Numbered from the stretch's first letter, positions 1 through 10,487 are shown. The stretch: 64,000 nucleotides of DNA from Oscillospiraceae bacterium (GCA_031255415.1 JAIRSO010000005.1:62001-126000); one strand, 5' to 3'. The notes: a model not told the origin generated them from the letters alone. Program-made: numbers and translations.

Positions 1-325
1 CCAGCGCGTCAGCGTCGCGGCTTAGATACAGCACGCTGATCAAGAACCCCGCGCCGGCAATCAATGTAGACGTCATCCCGGCGATCAATCCCAACAGCGG
101 GATCAACCGCTCGATCCCGACCGACGCGAGCGTTTTACCCAGCGTCCACACCATCCAAGCGAAGAACGCGGACAGCGAGCCTATCCCGAACGCCGCCAGC
201 AAGCCGACAGCGGCGCGTTTCCACCATCCGTCGGGCTTATCGCGCATCTGCTGGCGAATCACCGATATGCTAAGACGCTGCCTAAGCTGCATGCGCAGCA
301 GCAGTATGAACGCAGAGCTATTCAT
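1..325 (-). CDS. ABC-2 type transporter permease, N-terminal part (runs off window start)
   Basis: Minus-strand reading frame from ATG at 325 (MNSSAFILLLRMQLRQRLSISVIRQQMRDKPDGWWKRAAVGLL...), hydrophobic, overlaps the stop of the upstream ABC ATPase. Confidence 0.6.
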   Translation of the reverse strand, partial: MNSSAFILLLRMQLRQRLSISVIRQQMRDKPDGWWKRAAVGLLAAFGIGSLSAFFAWMVWTLGKTLASVGIERLIPLLGLIAGMTSTLIAGAGFLISVLYLSRDADAL

Positions 326-1064
326 CCCAATCGCCCTCCGCGCTGTCGCCGGTCAGCTCGAGGAACACCTTCTCAAGGGACGCGCCCGTCTCGCCGCTGC
401 GCAGTTCGTCCAGCGTGCCGACGGCTATGAGCCGCCCCTTCTGCAGTATGCCGATCCTATCGCACAGCCTCTCCGCCACGTCCAGCACGTGCGTCGAGAA
501 AAAGACCGTGTTCCCAGCCGCGCAATGCGCGCGCATCTGCCGCTTGATGACGTGCACAGCGTGCGGATCGAGTCCGACCATCGGCTCGTCGAGTATCCAC
601 AGCGGGGGATTGTGCACCAGCGCGCCTATCAGAGCGAGTTTCTGCTTCATCCCGCGCGAGTAGCCTTTAACCACCCCGCTCAACGCGCCGCTTAACTCGA
701 ACCGCTCGGACAGCGCGCGGACGCGCCTGGCTCGATCGGCGGAAGACACGCCGTACATATCGCACATAAAGTTGAGATACTCCAGACCCGTCAGCCGATC
801 GTAAGCGTCCTGAGCGTCGGGGACGTAGCCCAGCTTCCGCTTCGCGGCGATGGGATCATTATCGATCGGCACGCCGCCGATAATGATCGAGCCTTCGTCA
901 GGCGAGAGTATCCCGGTGATCAGTTTGATCGTTGTGGTCTTGCCCGCGCCGTTGGGGCCGATGAAGCCGAACACCTCGCCGGGACGCACGTCCAGCGAAA
1001 GCCCGTCTACAGCGCGCACGCCGCCCTTTGCGTACATCTTGGATACCTTGTCTAGTTTTAGCAT
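318..1064 (-). CDS. ABC transporter ATP-binding protein
   Basis: MLKLDKVSKMYAKGG; Walker A GPNGAGKTT, signature YSRGMKQKL, Walker B LWILDEP; start taken at the internal ATG at 1064 instead of the ORF-track start. Confidence 0.9.
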   Translation of the reverse strand: MLKLDKVSKMYAKGGVRAVDGLSLDVRPGEVFGFIGPNGAGKTTTIKLITGILSPDEGSIIIGGVPIDNDPIAAKRKLGYVPDAQDAYDRLTGLEYLNFMCDMYGVSSADRARRVRALSERFELSGALSGVVKGYSRGMKQKLALIGALVHNPPLWILDEPMVGLDPHAVHVIKRQMRAHCAAGNTVFFSTHVLDVAERLCDRIGILQKGRLIAVGTLDELRSGETGASLEKVFLELTGDSAEGDWDE

Positions 1065-1093
1065 GTCGTCTCCTTTAATGACGCGATCTGCCC

Positions 1094-2041
1094 TCATCCA
1101 TACCGTATCCTTTCGGCAGCCCATTGCGCGTGCTCGCTCACAACCCCGTCGCTCGAAACCGCCAGGCGCTCGATCGCGGGCAGGTACCGCTTGCCGCACA
1201 GATTCCCCGCGATAATCGCGGCCTGAGCCTGTATCCGATGCGCCCTAGCGTAATTATAACCTATCGCGTCGCCAAACGAATCCAGCGTCTGGCGCGACGG
1301 TTCCAATAGATTCTCAAGCCGCGGCCAGTCCCAATCCTCGCGCCGCCGAATCTCGATAGACTGCGGCTGCGCCGGGCAAACCATCTGGCATACCTCGCAG
1401 CCGATAAGCCGCCTGCCCATCAGCCGCCGATACTCGATCGGCACAACCCTCCCGCTGAACATATGGAACCTGATGCACCTCTCGATCACGATACCGCCTT
1501 TGCCGTCCAGCGCGCCAGTCGGGCATATCGACGCGCAGCGCCCGCACTCCTTGCATCCGGGCGCGAGAGACGCGCGCTCAGGATTGCCGCACCGCGACGG
1601 TTCGTCAGGCTCGTACTCCTCGGATACGGCGAAAACCTGTATTGAATGATAACTGCCCTGCCGCTCGGTATACAATAACGTGTTCGCGCGGTATACGCCC
1701 AGACCAGCGTTGAGCGCGGCGGTCTTCGCCCTAACCGCCGTCAGCCTCTCGGCCTGGACTCCCAGCGCGCGAAGCGCCTCCACCCAGCGTCCGCCGCGCA
1801 GATGCGCCTGGTTCATGCCGATGTACGCGCCGACTATATCCACTTGATCGGGCGGCGCCGGCTCCCACCTGAATGTCGGATAGATCATAACTATTATAGA
1901 GCGCGGCTCAAACCCCAGCGGCTTAGGCTCCCGCCCGGGCAGCGGCAGCGCGCGGCTTGGCAACGTCACACCCATCGACGCGAAACCCAACCCCCGCGCG
2001 ATATCCCATATAGCGTCCCGCGATACCGGCATGACCGTCAC
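1094..2041 (-). CDS. QueG-like 4Fe-4S double-cluster protein (epoxyqueuosine reductase family)
   Basis: Two ferredoxin-type motifs (CKECGRCASICPTGAL and CEVCQMVCP) and QueG-like N-terminal layout. Confidence 0.6.
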   Translation of the reverse strand: MTVMPVSRDAIWDIARGLGFASMGVTLPSRALPLPGREPKPLGFEPRSIIVMIYPTFRWEPAPPDQVDIVGAYIGMNQAHLRGGRWVEALRALGVQAERLTAVRAKTAALNAGLGVYRANTLLYTERQGSYHSIQVFAVSEEYEPDEPSRCGNPERASLAPGCKECGRCASICPTGALDGKGGIVIERCIRFHMFSGRVVPIEYRRLMGRRLIGCEVCQMVCPAQPQSIEIRRREDWDWPRLENLLEPSRQTLDSFGDAIGYNYARAHRIQAQAAIIAGNLCGKRYLPAIERLAVSSDGVVSEHAQWAAERIRYG

Positions 2042-4026
2042 CCCAGTCTATTCAACAAATACGCCTCGTCCTCGATCCTTATGCCCAGCGTGCGCGCCTT
2101 GTCCAGCTTGCTTCCCGCAGACTCGCCCGCTATGACCAGAGTCGTCTTTTTCGTCACCGATCCGCCCGTCCTGCCTCCGGCGGCGCGCACCGCCTCCTCC
2201 GCCTCGCTCCGGCTTAACGACGACAGCGTCCCGGTAATCACAACCAACTCTCCGTCAAACGCGCCCATCGTTTGCGACTCGTCCGCCGATCCACGCTCTA
2301 TCACCGGATCGATACCCGCGCGCCTTAGTCCGTCGATCAAACGGATATTCTCGTCCTGCTTGAAGAAATCCACTACGCTATCGGCTACTACCTCGCCAAC
2401 GTCCTCGACCGTCGCCAGCGTCCGCGCGTCGGCTTCGCGCAGCGCGTCGATCGAACCAAACCGTTGGGCTAGATCCCGCGCCGTCTTGGTTCCGACGTTG
2501 GGGATACCCAGCGCGTATAGTACGGCATCCAATGGGCGGCGCTTGCTCCGCTCCAGCGCGTCCAGCAGGTTTGCCGCGCGCTTTTCTCCCATCCCGGGCA
2601 ACCCCACCAGCCGTTCGGTTTTCAATGAATACAACTCGTCCGGCGAACGCAGTCCAATATGATCGTATAATAGATCAGCCGTCTTTTCACTGAACGCCTC
2701 TATATCCATCGCGGCGCGCGAGGCGAAGTGCGTCAGCCGCGCGATCCTCTGCGGGCGGCAGTCGCGGTTTACACAGAATAAGTGCGCGCCGCGCGACTCT
2801 ATCGGCGATCCGCACGCTGGGCAATACTCCGGCGCGGTTATCGGCTGTTCATCCGGGAACGTCTCGTCCGTCCGGCCTAGTATCTCCGGTATCACGTCCC
2901 CCGAACGCCTTATCCACACGCGGCAGCCTATCGACACGCGCTTGCGCTCGATATCGCCTATGTTGTTCAGCGTGGCCTTGCCGATGGTCGCGCCCGCCAG
3001 ATCGACAGGCTCCAGCCGCGCCAGCGGGGTCAGCTTACCCGTGCGCCCAGGCTCCCACGTAACGCAGATCAAACGCGTTGAAGCCTCCTCCGCCTGGAAC
3101 TTGAACGCTATCGCCCATCGCGGGAACTTATCGGTCGCGCCCAGCGCCGCGCGCGCATCCATGCCCGATACCTTCACTACCGCGCCGTCTATCAGGAAAT
3201 CCAGTCCGTCCCGCGCGGACTCCAGCGCGCGCACCGCGTCAATCGCTTCGTCGATCGTGAGCGCGCGGCGGCACTCCGGACTGACCGGGATGTGATTGGC
3301 TTTTAGGAAATCCAGCATCCCTGTGTGATCGTTAAACGGAACCTTACGCCAGTCCGGATTGGGATCGTTCGCGTTCGGCTCTATATAACCTATCTGATAA
3401 CAGAATAGATCCAGTCTGCGCGAGGCCGTGACGGACGGATCGAGGTTGCGCAGAGCGCCTGCCGCCGCGTTGCGCGCGTTCTTTAACGGAACGTCGGCCG
3501 TTCGGTTATAAGCCTCCAGCGACGAAAAACGCATGATCGCCTCGCCCTGCGCCTCCATCAACCCCTTGAACGGGATCGACAGCGGCACGCTGCGGATCGT
3601 TCGCGCTTGCGGGAGTATCGCCTCGCCGACCGTGCCGCTGCCGCGAGTCGCGGCCTGGACCAGCTCGCCGTTGTCATAGGTGAGGTTGAGCGTCAGCCCG
3701 TCCAGTTTATACTCGACCACATAATCAAGCGGCGATTGCGCGAGACGCTCCGCGCGCGCCGCCCAGTCCCTTAACCCCTGTTCGGCGGTGGTTTTATCCA
3801 GGCTCCACAATCGCGCGCGGTGCGCGTACTGCTCGAACGCGGGCAGCGGCTCGCCGCCGACGCGCCTAGTCGGGCTATCGGGCAGTACGATTCCCTCCGA
3901 GGCCTCGCGGCGCAGAAGCTCGTCGTATAGCGCGTCCCACTCCGCGTCCGATATTATCGGCGCGTCAAGCACATAGTAGGCGCGGGCGGTCTCGTTCAGG
4001 CGGTCTACTAACTCGCGCGTCGTCAT
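2038..4026 (-). CDS. ligA: NAD-dependent DNA ligase
   Basis: Adenylation motif EYKLDGLTLNLTY, Cys4 zinc finger CPACGSPIESRGAHLFCVNRDC, HhH and C-terminal BRCT regions. Confidence 0.95.
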   Translation of the reverse strand: MTTRELVDRLNETARAYYVLDAPIISDAEWDALYDELLRREASEGIVLPDSPTRRVGGEPLPAFEQYAHRARLWSLDKTTAEQGLRDWAARAERLAQSPLDYVVEYKLDGLTLNLTYDNGELVQAATRGSGTVGEAILPQARTIRSVPLSIPFKGLMEAQGEAIMRFSSLEAYNRTADVPLKNARNAAAGALRNLDPSVTASRRLDLFCYQIGYIEPNANDPNPDWRKVPFNDHTGMLDFLKANHIPVSPECRRALTIDEAIDAVRALESARDGLDFLIDGAVVKVSGMDARAALGATDKFPRWAIAFKFQAEEASTRLICVTWEPGRTGKLTPLARLEPVDLAGATIGKATLNNIGDIERKRVSIGCRVWIRRSGDVIPEILGRTDETFPDEQPITAPEYCPACGSPIESRGAHLFCVNRDCRPQRIARLTHFASRAAMDIEAFSEKTADLLYDHIGLRSPDELYSLKTERLVGLPGMGEKRAANLLDALERSKRRPLDAVLYALGIPNVGTKTARDLAQRFGSIDALREADARTLATVEDVGEVVADSVVDFFKQDENIRLIDGLRRAGIDPVIERGSADESQTMGAFDGELVVITGTLSSLSRSEAEEAVRAAGGRTGGSVTKKTTLVIAGESAGSKLDKARTLGIRIEDEAYLLNRLG

Positions 4027-4079
4027 GTGCGGATTACCTCTGTTTGTTGATTGGGAGAAAGGATGTTTACGGGGAGATA

Positions 4080-4368
4080 ACGGCCTCTCCGGGAAGAACG
4101 GCTCCCTCTGGTAGGAACATCCCCCTCTGGTAAGAGCATCCCCTCTGATAAGAACGCCCCCCTAGGGGGAGATGTTGCGGAGCGACAGAGGGGGCGTTCT
4201 ACCCGGGGGAGCCGTTCTTCCTAGAGGAACCATTCTTCCCAGAAGAAGCCGTTCTCCCTAAGGGTACCATTCTACCCAGCAGAAGCCATTCCCCCTAAGG
4301 GTACCATCCTACCCAGAGAACCGTTCCCCCTAATGGAACCATTCTACCCAGAAGAAGCCGTTCTTCCC
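4080..4368. repeat. Degenerate intergenic repeat array with large inverted symmetry
   Basis: Repeated motif GAAGCCRTTCYHCCTAAGGGTACCATTCTACCCAGMA (about 37 bp period) on the right; left half is an imperfect reverse complement; hairpin AGAACGCCCCC (4151-4161) / GGGGGCGTTCT (4190-4200). Confidence 0.75.
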
Positions 4369-4369
4369 G

Positions 4370-6640
4370 TCACTCCGAAACCTTAACGATCGGCGCCATC
4401 GACGATACAAACTCCTTCACGCCATACGCCGCAAACTCGATCCTCACCCTGCTATCCGTACCCGTGCCCTTCAGTTCCACAACGTTGCCCTCGCCGAATT
4501 TCTTATGCAGCACGCGGTCGCCCGGCTTGAACAGCATCATCGCCGCAGCCTGCTCGGCGAACGCGCGCGCCGCCGACGGACTGTATCCCCTGTGCACGCC
4601 CGGTATGTTCAGCGCGCCGACGCGTCCCGTCTCCTTTGGATTAGGCGCGGCGCGAAGCCCCTTGTTCGACGCAAGCTGTTCGCGCGTCTTAACGTCCGGG
4701 TTGCCCATTGGAACGCGCTTCGTCTTAACGCCCTCCTCGACTACGCGCATGGGAATCTCCTCCAGAAACTGCGACGGCAGGCTATGCTGGGTCTGATTAT
4801 ACAGCATCCTCTGCTCGGCGTACGATAGATACAATCGGTCTTTCGCGCGCGTGAACCCCACGTAGCACAGCCGCCGCTCCTCCTCCAGCCGGCTCAAGTC
4901 CTGCAGGCTCCTGTTCGACGGGAACAGCCCCTGCTCCATCCCGACCAGGAACACGCTGCCAAACTCCAACCCCTTCGCGCTGTGCAGCGTCATCAGCGTC
5001 ACCGCGCCGGGACCCTCGCGCATCGAGTCCAGATCAGTCACCAGCGCGATGTTCTCAAGATAACTCTCGAGCGTGGCGCCCTCGACCTTTTCGCCGAATT
5101 CCTTTGCCGCGCCCACGAACTCGTCTATGTTCGACAGCCTATCGCGGCTCTCCTCGGTGTTGTCCTTCTCGTACTGCGCGCGCAGCCCGAACTTCTCTAT
5201 GACCATCGACACGGCCTCGCCTACGCCTATGCCCTCCACGCGCGTGATCATGTCCAGCAGATCGTTGCCGAAATCGAGCACGGACTTGCGCGCGCGAGAG
5301 GCCAGCTGATCGTGCGGCTCCAGCAAAGATGTGAACAGGCTCGTGCCGTTCTCCTGCGAGTAGCGCACCAACTCCGACACGGTCGCGTCGCCTATCGCGC
5401 GGCGAGGCGTGTTGACTATCCGCCGCAGCGACACGTCGTCCGCCGGATTCACCAGCACGCGCAGATACGCGACTATGTCGCGCACCTCCTTGCGATCGTA
5501 GAACCTCGGCCCGCCATACACGCGGTATGGTATCCCCGCGCGCACTAGCATCTCCTCCAGCACGCGCGACTGCGCGTTGACGCGGTAGAGCGAGGCCATA
5601 TCCCCGTATGGCACGCCGCTTTGGCGCAGCATCCTTATCCTATCGCAGACCCACGCGGCCTCGGCCTTCTCGTCGAACGCCTTGAACAGCACCAGCTTAT
5701 CACCCTCGCCGCGATCCGTCCACAGCGTCTTGTCTTTGCGGCTGGAGTTGCGCGCTATGACCTGGTTCGCCGCGTCCAGTATGTTCTGCGTCGAGCGGTA
5801 GTTGCGCTCCAGTTTAATCACCTGGGTTTGAGGGAAGTCCTTCTCAAAGTCCAGTATGTTGCGTATGTCCGCGCCGCGCCAGCCGTATATGGATTGGTCG
5901 TCGTCGCCCACGACGCATATGTTCCCGCCGCGCGCCGCCAGCAGGCGTATCATTTGATACTGCGCGGCGTTCGTATCCTGGTACTCGTCCACGTGGATAT
6001 AGCTGAACCGGCGCTGATACGACTCGAGCACGGGCGGATGCTCCGCGAAAAGCTCCAGCGTCCTGATGAGCAGATCGTCGAAATCGAGCGCGTTGGACTC
6101 GCGCAACCGCTTTTCGTATTCGATCATCAGCTCGCATATCGTGCGCCTGCGCGGATCGGCCTCGCCCTTCTCCAGCCATTCCGACGGGGAGAGCAGTTTG
6201 TTCTTTATGTCCGATAGGGTGCCGCGGATCTCCCGGACGGTGTACACCTTGTCGTCCAGGTTGCGCCGCTTGAGTATATCCTTCACGACGGAGGTTTGGT
6301 CGTCGTCGTCGTATATCGAGAACGCGCGCTTGTAGCCCATTTTCTCTATATCGTGCCGGAGTATGCGCGCGCAGCACGCGTGGAACGTCATGATCCACGC
6401 GTCGGACGCGTCGGTCCCGGCCAGAGCGTCAACCCTCTCGCGCATCTCGCGAGCCGCCTTATTCGTGAATGTTATGGCCAGTATCCCGCGCGCGGGCACT
6501 CCGCTTGCGATCAGGTTCGCGATGCGGCATGTCAGAGCGCTGGTCTTGCCCGAGCCCGCCCCGGCGAGTATGAGCAGCGGCCCGTTGAACGTCGAGGCCG
6601 CGCGAGCCTGTTCAGGGTTTAACCCCGTTTGATTGATCAT
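4370..6640 (-). CDS. pcrA: ATP-dependent DNA helicase PcrA/UvrD
   Basis: GLNPEQARAA, AGAGSGKTSALT, DEYQDTNAAQY, GDDDQSIYGWRGA, TLHSAKGLEF. Confidence 0.95.
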   Translation of the reverse strand: MINQTGLNPEQARAASTFNGPLLILAGAGSGKTSALTCRIANLIASGVPARGILAITFTNKAAREMRERVDALAGTDASDAWIMTFHACCARILRHDIEKMGYKRAFSIYDDDDQTSVVKDILKRRNLDDKVYTVREIRGTLSDIKNKLLSPSEWLEKGEADPRRRTICELMIEYEKRLRESNALDFDDLLIRTLELFAEHPPVLESYQRRFSYIHVDEYQDTNAAQYQMIRLLAARGGNICVVGDDDQSIYGWRGADIRNILDFEKDFPQTQVIKLERNYRSTQNILDAANQVIARNSSRKDKTLWTDRGEGDKLVLFKAFDEKAEAAWVCDRIRMLRQSGVPYGDMASLYRVNAQSRVLEEMLVRAGIPYRVYGGPRFYDRKEVRDIVAYLRVLVNPADDVSLRRIVNTPRRAIGDATVSELVRYSQENGTSLFTSLLEPHDQLASRARKSVLDFGNDLLDMITRVEGIGVGEAVSMVIEKFGLRAQYEKDNTEESRDRLSNIDEFVGAAKEFGEKVEGATLESYLENIALVTDLDSMREGPGAVTLMTLHSAKGLEFGSVFLVGMEQGLFPSNRSLQDLSRLEEERRLCYVGFTRAKDRLYLSYAEQRMLYNQTQHSLPSQFLEEIPMRVVEEGVKTKRVPMGNPDVKTREQLASNKGLRAAPNPKETGRVGALNIPGVHRGYSPSAARAFAEQAAAMMLFKPGDRVLHKKFGEGNVVELKGTGTDSRVRIEFAAYGVKEFVSSMAPIVKVSE

Positions 6641-6750
6641 TACAGATACCACCTGCCTGAATGCGATTCCAGCTTCGTTATCAAAGCTATACTACCACAA
6701 AACGGCAGTGAAATAAAGCGGCGCGGGGAGGAAATATAGCGGGACGGACT

Positions 6751-6776
6751 AAAGGCGCGAACCCAGCCGCGCCTTT
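6751..6776. terminator. Putative hairpin terminator
   Basis: AAAGGCGCG-aacccagc-CGCGCCTTT, between pcrA and the ABC transporter pair. Confidence 0.45.
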
Positions 6777-6796
6777 AACCCGCCCCTCTTGCTAAA

Positions 6797-6830
6797 ATCA
6801 GTCCGCGCTCAGTCCGCGCTCAGTCCGCGT
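6797..6830. repeat. Three 11-bp tandem repeats (CAGTCCGCGCT)
   Basis: cagtccgcgct cagtccgcgct cagtccgcgtt adjacent to the stop of the 6831-8576 CDS. Confidence 0.7.
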
Positions 6831-8576
6831 TCACCCCGCGACCGACCAGCCCAAACTCTCCTTCTGGATTTGATACATGCGCGCGAACAGCCCGCCTTTG
6901 GCTAAAAGCGTCTCGCTCGAGCCTTCCTCCGCCAGCCGCCCTTTGTCCAGCACGACGATCTTATCCGCTCCCTCAACCGTGCGCAGCCGATGCGCGATGA
7001 CTAGCACGGTCCGCCCCTTCACCAGCGCGGACAGCGCGTCCTGGATCAGCGTCTCGTTCTCCGGATCCAGCGAGGCGGTCGCTTCGTCCAGCAGAACGAT
7101 CGGCGCGTTCTTGAGCAGCGCGCGCGCGATCGATATCCTCTGGCGCTCGCCGCCGGACAGCGTGCATCCGTTCTCGCCGATGACCGTCTCATACCGCTGC
7201 GGCATATCGCTGACGAACTCGTCGCAGCGCGCGGCTTTCGCAGCGGCGTAAACCTCCTCGTCGGTCGCTCCCTGCTTGCCTACGCGGATGTTGTTCATCA
7301 CGGTGTCGTTAAACAGCACTACGTCCTGGAATACGAAACTCATCAAGCTCATCAGCCGCTCTGGATCAACGCCGCGTATATCCCGCCCGCCCACGGTGAT
7401 GGTACCCTCGCGCACGTCCCAGAACCGCGCGATCAGCCGCGACAGCGTGGTCTTGCCGCTGCCGGACGGACCGACCAGCGCGGTCACGCCGCCCTGCGGT
7501 ATCTTGAGGCTGACGCTGCGGATAACGTCCTCCCTGTTATAGGCGAAGGAAACGTTCTTAAGCTCGATGTTATAATTGTCGATCCGCGCGTCCGCGTCGC
7601 CCGTCATCGGCCTCTCGCGGCGCAGCGCCTGCATGCGCCTGGTCGATATCATCATGTAGAAAAACTCCGGCATGAGCGTTAGCACGACTATGACGGGCGC
7701 GTATATCTTCGCGCTGATCACCAGGAACGCTAGCATAAGCGTCGGCGAGAGCGTGCCGCCCGTCAGAAACGTCACGCCCGCCAGCGTCACAAACCCTATG
7801 CCCACCTGCAGGATCATCATCGCCAGCGTGACGAACGATCCGCCTATCGCCTCGACGACCACGGCCTCCCTCATCATGCGCCGCATCGCGTCGCGCAGCG
7901 CCTTCGACTTCGCTCCCGAAAGCCCGTAGGCTTTCACCACCTTGATCCCTTCGAGATACTCCTGCGTCTGCTCCGCGACGTCCAATTTCGCCTTGACGTG
8001 ACGCTCGCCAGCCTTGTTCATGACGCGGCGCATCAGGAAGATCAGCCCCAGCGAAACGGGCAGCGCGGCGTACAGAGCCGCCGCCATGCGCCAATCGAGT
8101 ATAGCCAGCAGCACGCACGCCAACGTTACCGTAATGACTCCGGCGAACAACCCCGGCACGACGTGGCTCATCGCGTGCTCGATCGACGCGCAGTCGCCCA
8201 TTATATTCGTCGTAAGCTCCGACGTGTCCCTGCTGTTGAAGAAACTGAGCGGAAGCTTGCGCAGGCGCTCGGCTACTTCCACGCGGGTTTTGCCGGTCTC
8301 GGTATACGCCGCGGTATAGGTTTTGTCATACTCGACGCGGTACGAAAGCAGGCTTAACACAACCCCAACCAAGCCCGCCGCATACCATATCCACATCGAA
8401 TTAGTATCCAAAGCGGCGTTCCCGTCCAGCGGGCGCAGCAGTACGTTGATCCATTGCAGAACCACGCCGAACGGAATGAGCATGCATAGATTGGTCAGCA
8501 CGCTGGACGCCACGCCTTTTTTCATCGCCGCGTAGCCTTCGTCCGACAGGTTCATCATTCTCTTTATGCCAAACAT
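6831..8576 (-). CDS. ABC transporter, fused permease/ATPase (heterodimer partner 2)
   Basis: Six-TM exporter fold plus GPSGSGKTT, LSGGERQR, VLLDEATASLDPE. Confidence 0.9.
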   Translation of the reverse strand: MFGIKRMMNLSDEGYAAMKKGVASSVLTNLCMLIPFGVVLQWINVLLRPLDGNAALDTNSMWIWYAAGLVGVVLSLLSYRVEYDKTYTAAYTETGKTRVEVAERLRKLPLSFFNSRDTSELTTNIMGDCASIEHAMSHVVPGLFAGVITVTLACVLLAILDWRMAAALYAALPVSLGLIFLMRRVMNKAGERHVKAKLDVAEQTQEYLEGIKVVKAYGLSGAKSKALRDAMRRMMREAVVVEAIGGSFVTLAMMILQVGIGFVTLAGVTFLTGGTLSPTLMLAFLVISAKIYAPVIVVLTLMPEFFYMMISTRRMQALRRERPMTGDADARIDNYNIELKNVSFAYNREDVIRSVSLKIPQGGVTALVGPSGSGKTTLSRLIARFWDVREGTITVGGRDIRGVDPERLMSLMSFVFQDVVLFNDTVMNNIRVGKQGATDEEVYAAAKAARCDEFVSDMPQRYETVIGENGCTLSGGERQRISIARALLKNAPIVLLDEATASLDPENETLIQDALSALVKGRTVLVIAHRLRTVEGADKIVVLDKGRLAEEGSSETLLAKGGLFARMYQIQKESLGWSVAG

Positions 8577-8579
8577 CGC

Positions 8580-10382
8580 TTACGCCCCCTTCGATATCGT
8601 CCAGTCGGACGCGGCGTTGTACTGCGCCCACATGCGCGAGTACCGCCCGCCTCTGGCGGCTAGCTCGTCATGCTTCCCCTCCTCGACGACGCGCCCTTTG
8701 TCCACGACCACGATCTTATCCGCGCCGCGCACGGTCGAGAGCCTGTGCGCTATGATGACCACGGTCTTGCCCTTCATCAACGATGATAGCGCGCGCTGGA
8801 TGTTCCGCTCGTTCTCGGAGTCGGCGAACGCGGTCGCCTCGTCCAGCACCAGGATCGGAGCGTTCTTGAGGATCGCGCGCGCGATGACCAGACGCTGGCG
8901 CTCGCCGCCGGACAGGCGCGCCCCTTCCCCGCCTATTATGGTATCGTAACCATTTGGCAGCGCGCGGACGAAATCGTCGCATTGCGCGGCCTTCGCAGCC
9001 GCGATAACCTCATCCCTGGACGCGTTCGGCCTGCCTACCAATAGATTATCCATCACGCTCTGCTTGAACAGGAACACGTCCTGGAACACGAAACCCGCGA
9101 TGGACATCAGATACTCGCTGGACATATCCCGCACGTCCACGCCGCCGATGGATATCGATCCTTCAGCCGCGTCGTAGAAGCGCGGGATCAGGTGCGCGAG
9201 GGTGGACTTGCCCGCTCCGGACGGCCCGACCAGCGCGGTGATCTTGCCCTGCTCCGCCGTGAACGACACGCCGCGCAGCGCGACCGATTCGCCATCGCCA
9301 TTGTAGGTGAACGACACGCCGTCGAAACGCACGTCGTAGCCGCTCGCGGTTTTGGGATGTTTCGTCTCGGGCAGCGGCTTGGTTTCCATGAGTTTATCCA
9401 TGCGCGATATCCCGTCCGCGATGACCTTGCCGTTCTGGCCTACGTACATCACCTTCATGAACGGCGTGACCAAAGAGAACGAGAACACCAGGTAGAACAG
9501 CGCCGCCAGCGCGAAGCGCGGGTAATCGGGCGCGCCGCCTGCCATGAATATCACCGCTGGAATCAGGAACACGAAAACATGATTGATAATCGCGATGAAC
9601 GCTGCGTAATGGTTCTTGAACGACATCGTGTAGCCGCCCACGAACGTCTGGTAATCCATGATGGTCTTGTGGAACTTGCGGAACGAGTAGACGGTCTGGT
9701 TGAACGCCTTGAGCACCGACACCCCGCGCACATATTCCACGGCGGAGCTGTTCATATCCTCCAGCGCGGTCTGGTATTTCTCGATGAACACGTTCGACTT
9801 GCCGCCGCCAATGGCGGACGCTTGTATCCCGTACGCTATCAGTATCGGCACGAAACTAGCCAGCCCCAGCCGCCAATCGAATATGAACAGCATTATCAGC
9901 GAGAACACGGGCATCGCTACGGTTCCGGCGAGGTCGGGCAGCTGATGCGCGATGAATCCCTCCAGTTTCTCGATGTTCTCATCGACCACTTTGCGCAGTT
10001 TGCCCGTGGCGTTCGCGCTGTGGAAACCCAGGGGCATCGACGCGATGCGCTCGGCGAATTCCAATTTCAGGCGGTACAGCGTCGTGAACGCCGCGAAATG
10101 CGAGCACATCAGCGCGAGGAAATTCAGCGCGACCGCGCTGATCGCTCCGCCCGCCGCCATCCAGCCCAGCCGCGTCATTCGCGCGGCGTCCATCCGCGCG
10201 GGATCCGCGCCGCTTATGACCAGCTCCTCGATGATGTAATAAATCGCTATAAACGGCGTGAACGACGCCGCCACGCTGATTACCGACAGCGCGCAGGAGC
10301 ATATCACCAGCTGCCGCTTATGCGAAGCCAGCTGGAACAGCCGCGCCATGCCGGTCTTTATGGGTTCGTCCTGTCTATCCAT
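8580..10382 (-). CDS. ABC transporter, fused permease/ATPase (heterodimer partner 1; YbtPQ/IrtAB-like appearance)
   Basis: GPSGAGKST, LSGGERQR, LVLDEATAFAD; GKLRKVVDENIEKLEGFIAHQLPDLAGTVAMPV in the TM domain resembles siderophore-type exporter-fold transporters. Confidence 0.85.
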   Translation of the reverse strand: MDRQDEPIKTGMARLFQLASHKRQLVICSCALSVISVAASFTPFIAIYYIIEELVISGADPARMDAARMTRLGWMAAGGAISAVALNFLALMCSHFAAFTTLYRLKLEFAERIASMPLGFHSANATGKLRKVVDENIEKLEGFIAHQLPDLAGTVAMPVFSLIMLFIFDWRLGLASFVPILIAYGIQASAIGGGKSNVFIEKYQTALEDMNSSAVEYVRGVSVLKAFNQTVYSFRKFHKTIMDYQTFVGGYTMSFKNHYAAFIAIINHVFVFLIPAVIFMAGGAPDYPRFALAALFYLVFSFSLVTPFMKVMYVGQNGKVIADGISRMDKLMETKPLPETKHPKTASGYDVRFDGVSFTYNGDGESVALRGVSFTAEQGKITALVGPSGAGKSTLAHLIPRFYDAAEGSISIGGVDVRDMSSEYLMSIAGFVFQDVFLFKQSVMDNLLVGRPNASRDEVIAAAKAAQCDDFVRALPNGYDTIIGGEGARLSGGERQRLVIARAILKNAPILVLDEATAFADSENERNIQRALSSLMKGKTVVIIAHRLSTVRGADKIVVVDKGRVVEEGKHDELAARGGRYSRMWAQYNAASDWTISKGA

Positions 10383-10437
10383 GTATCAGACTCCTCCTTG
10401 CGCATACCAGGATTTATGGAAACGTATGCGCGCATAA

Positions 10438-10487
10438 GTTAGTCTAAGCTAACCTAGCGGCGACGCAACGGGTTAGTTATTACTAAC
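10438..10487 (-). promoter_or_regulatory. Two tandem GTTAG-N6-CTAAC operators (iron-box-like)
   Basis: GTTAGTCTAAGCTAAC (10438-10453) and GTTAGTTATTACTAAC (10472-10487), 34 bp apart; 10439-10457 TTAGTCTAAGCTAACCTAG resembles the DtxR/IdeR consensus TTAGGTTAGSCTAACCTAA. Confidence 0.65.

Noticed and set aside
4080-4368. CRISPR array candidate
   Set aside because: Repeats are degenerate, with no unique spacers of constant length and no cas genes nearby; inverted symmetry fits a REP-like element better.
9192-10442. 416-aa plus-strand ORF
   Set aside because: Antisense to the ABC transporter gene, Arg/His-rich composition typical of spurious frames in high-GC DNA.
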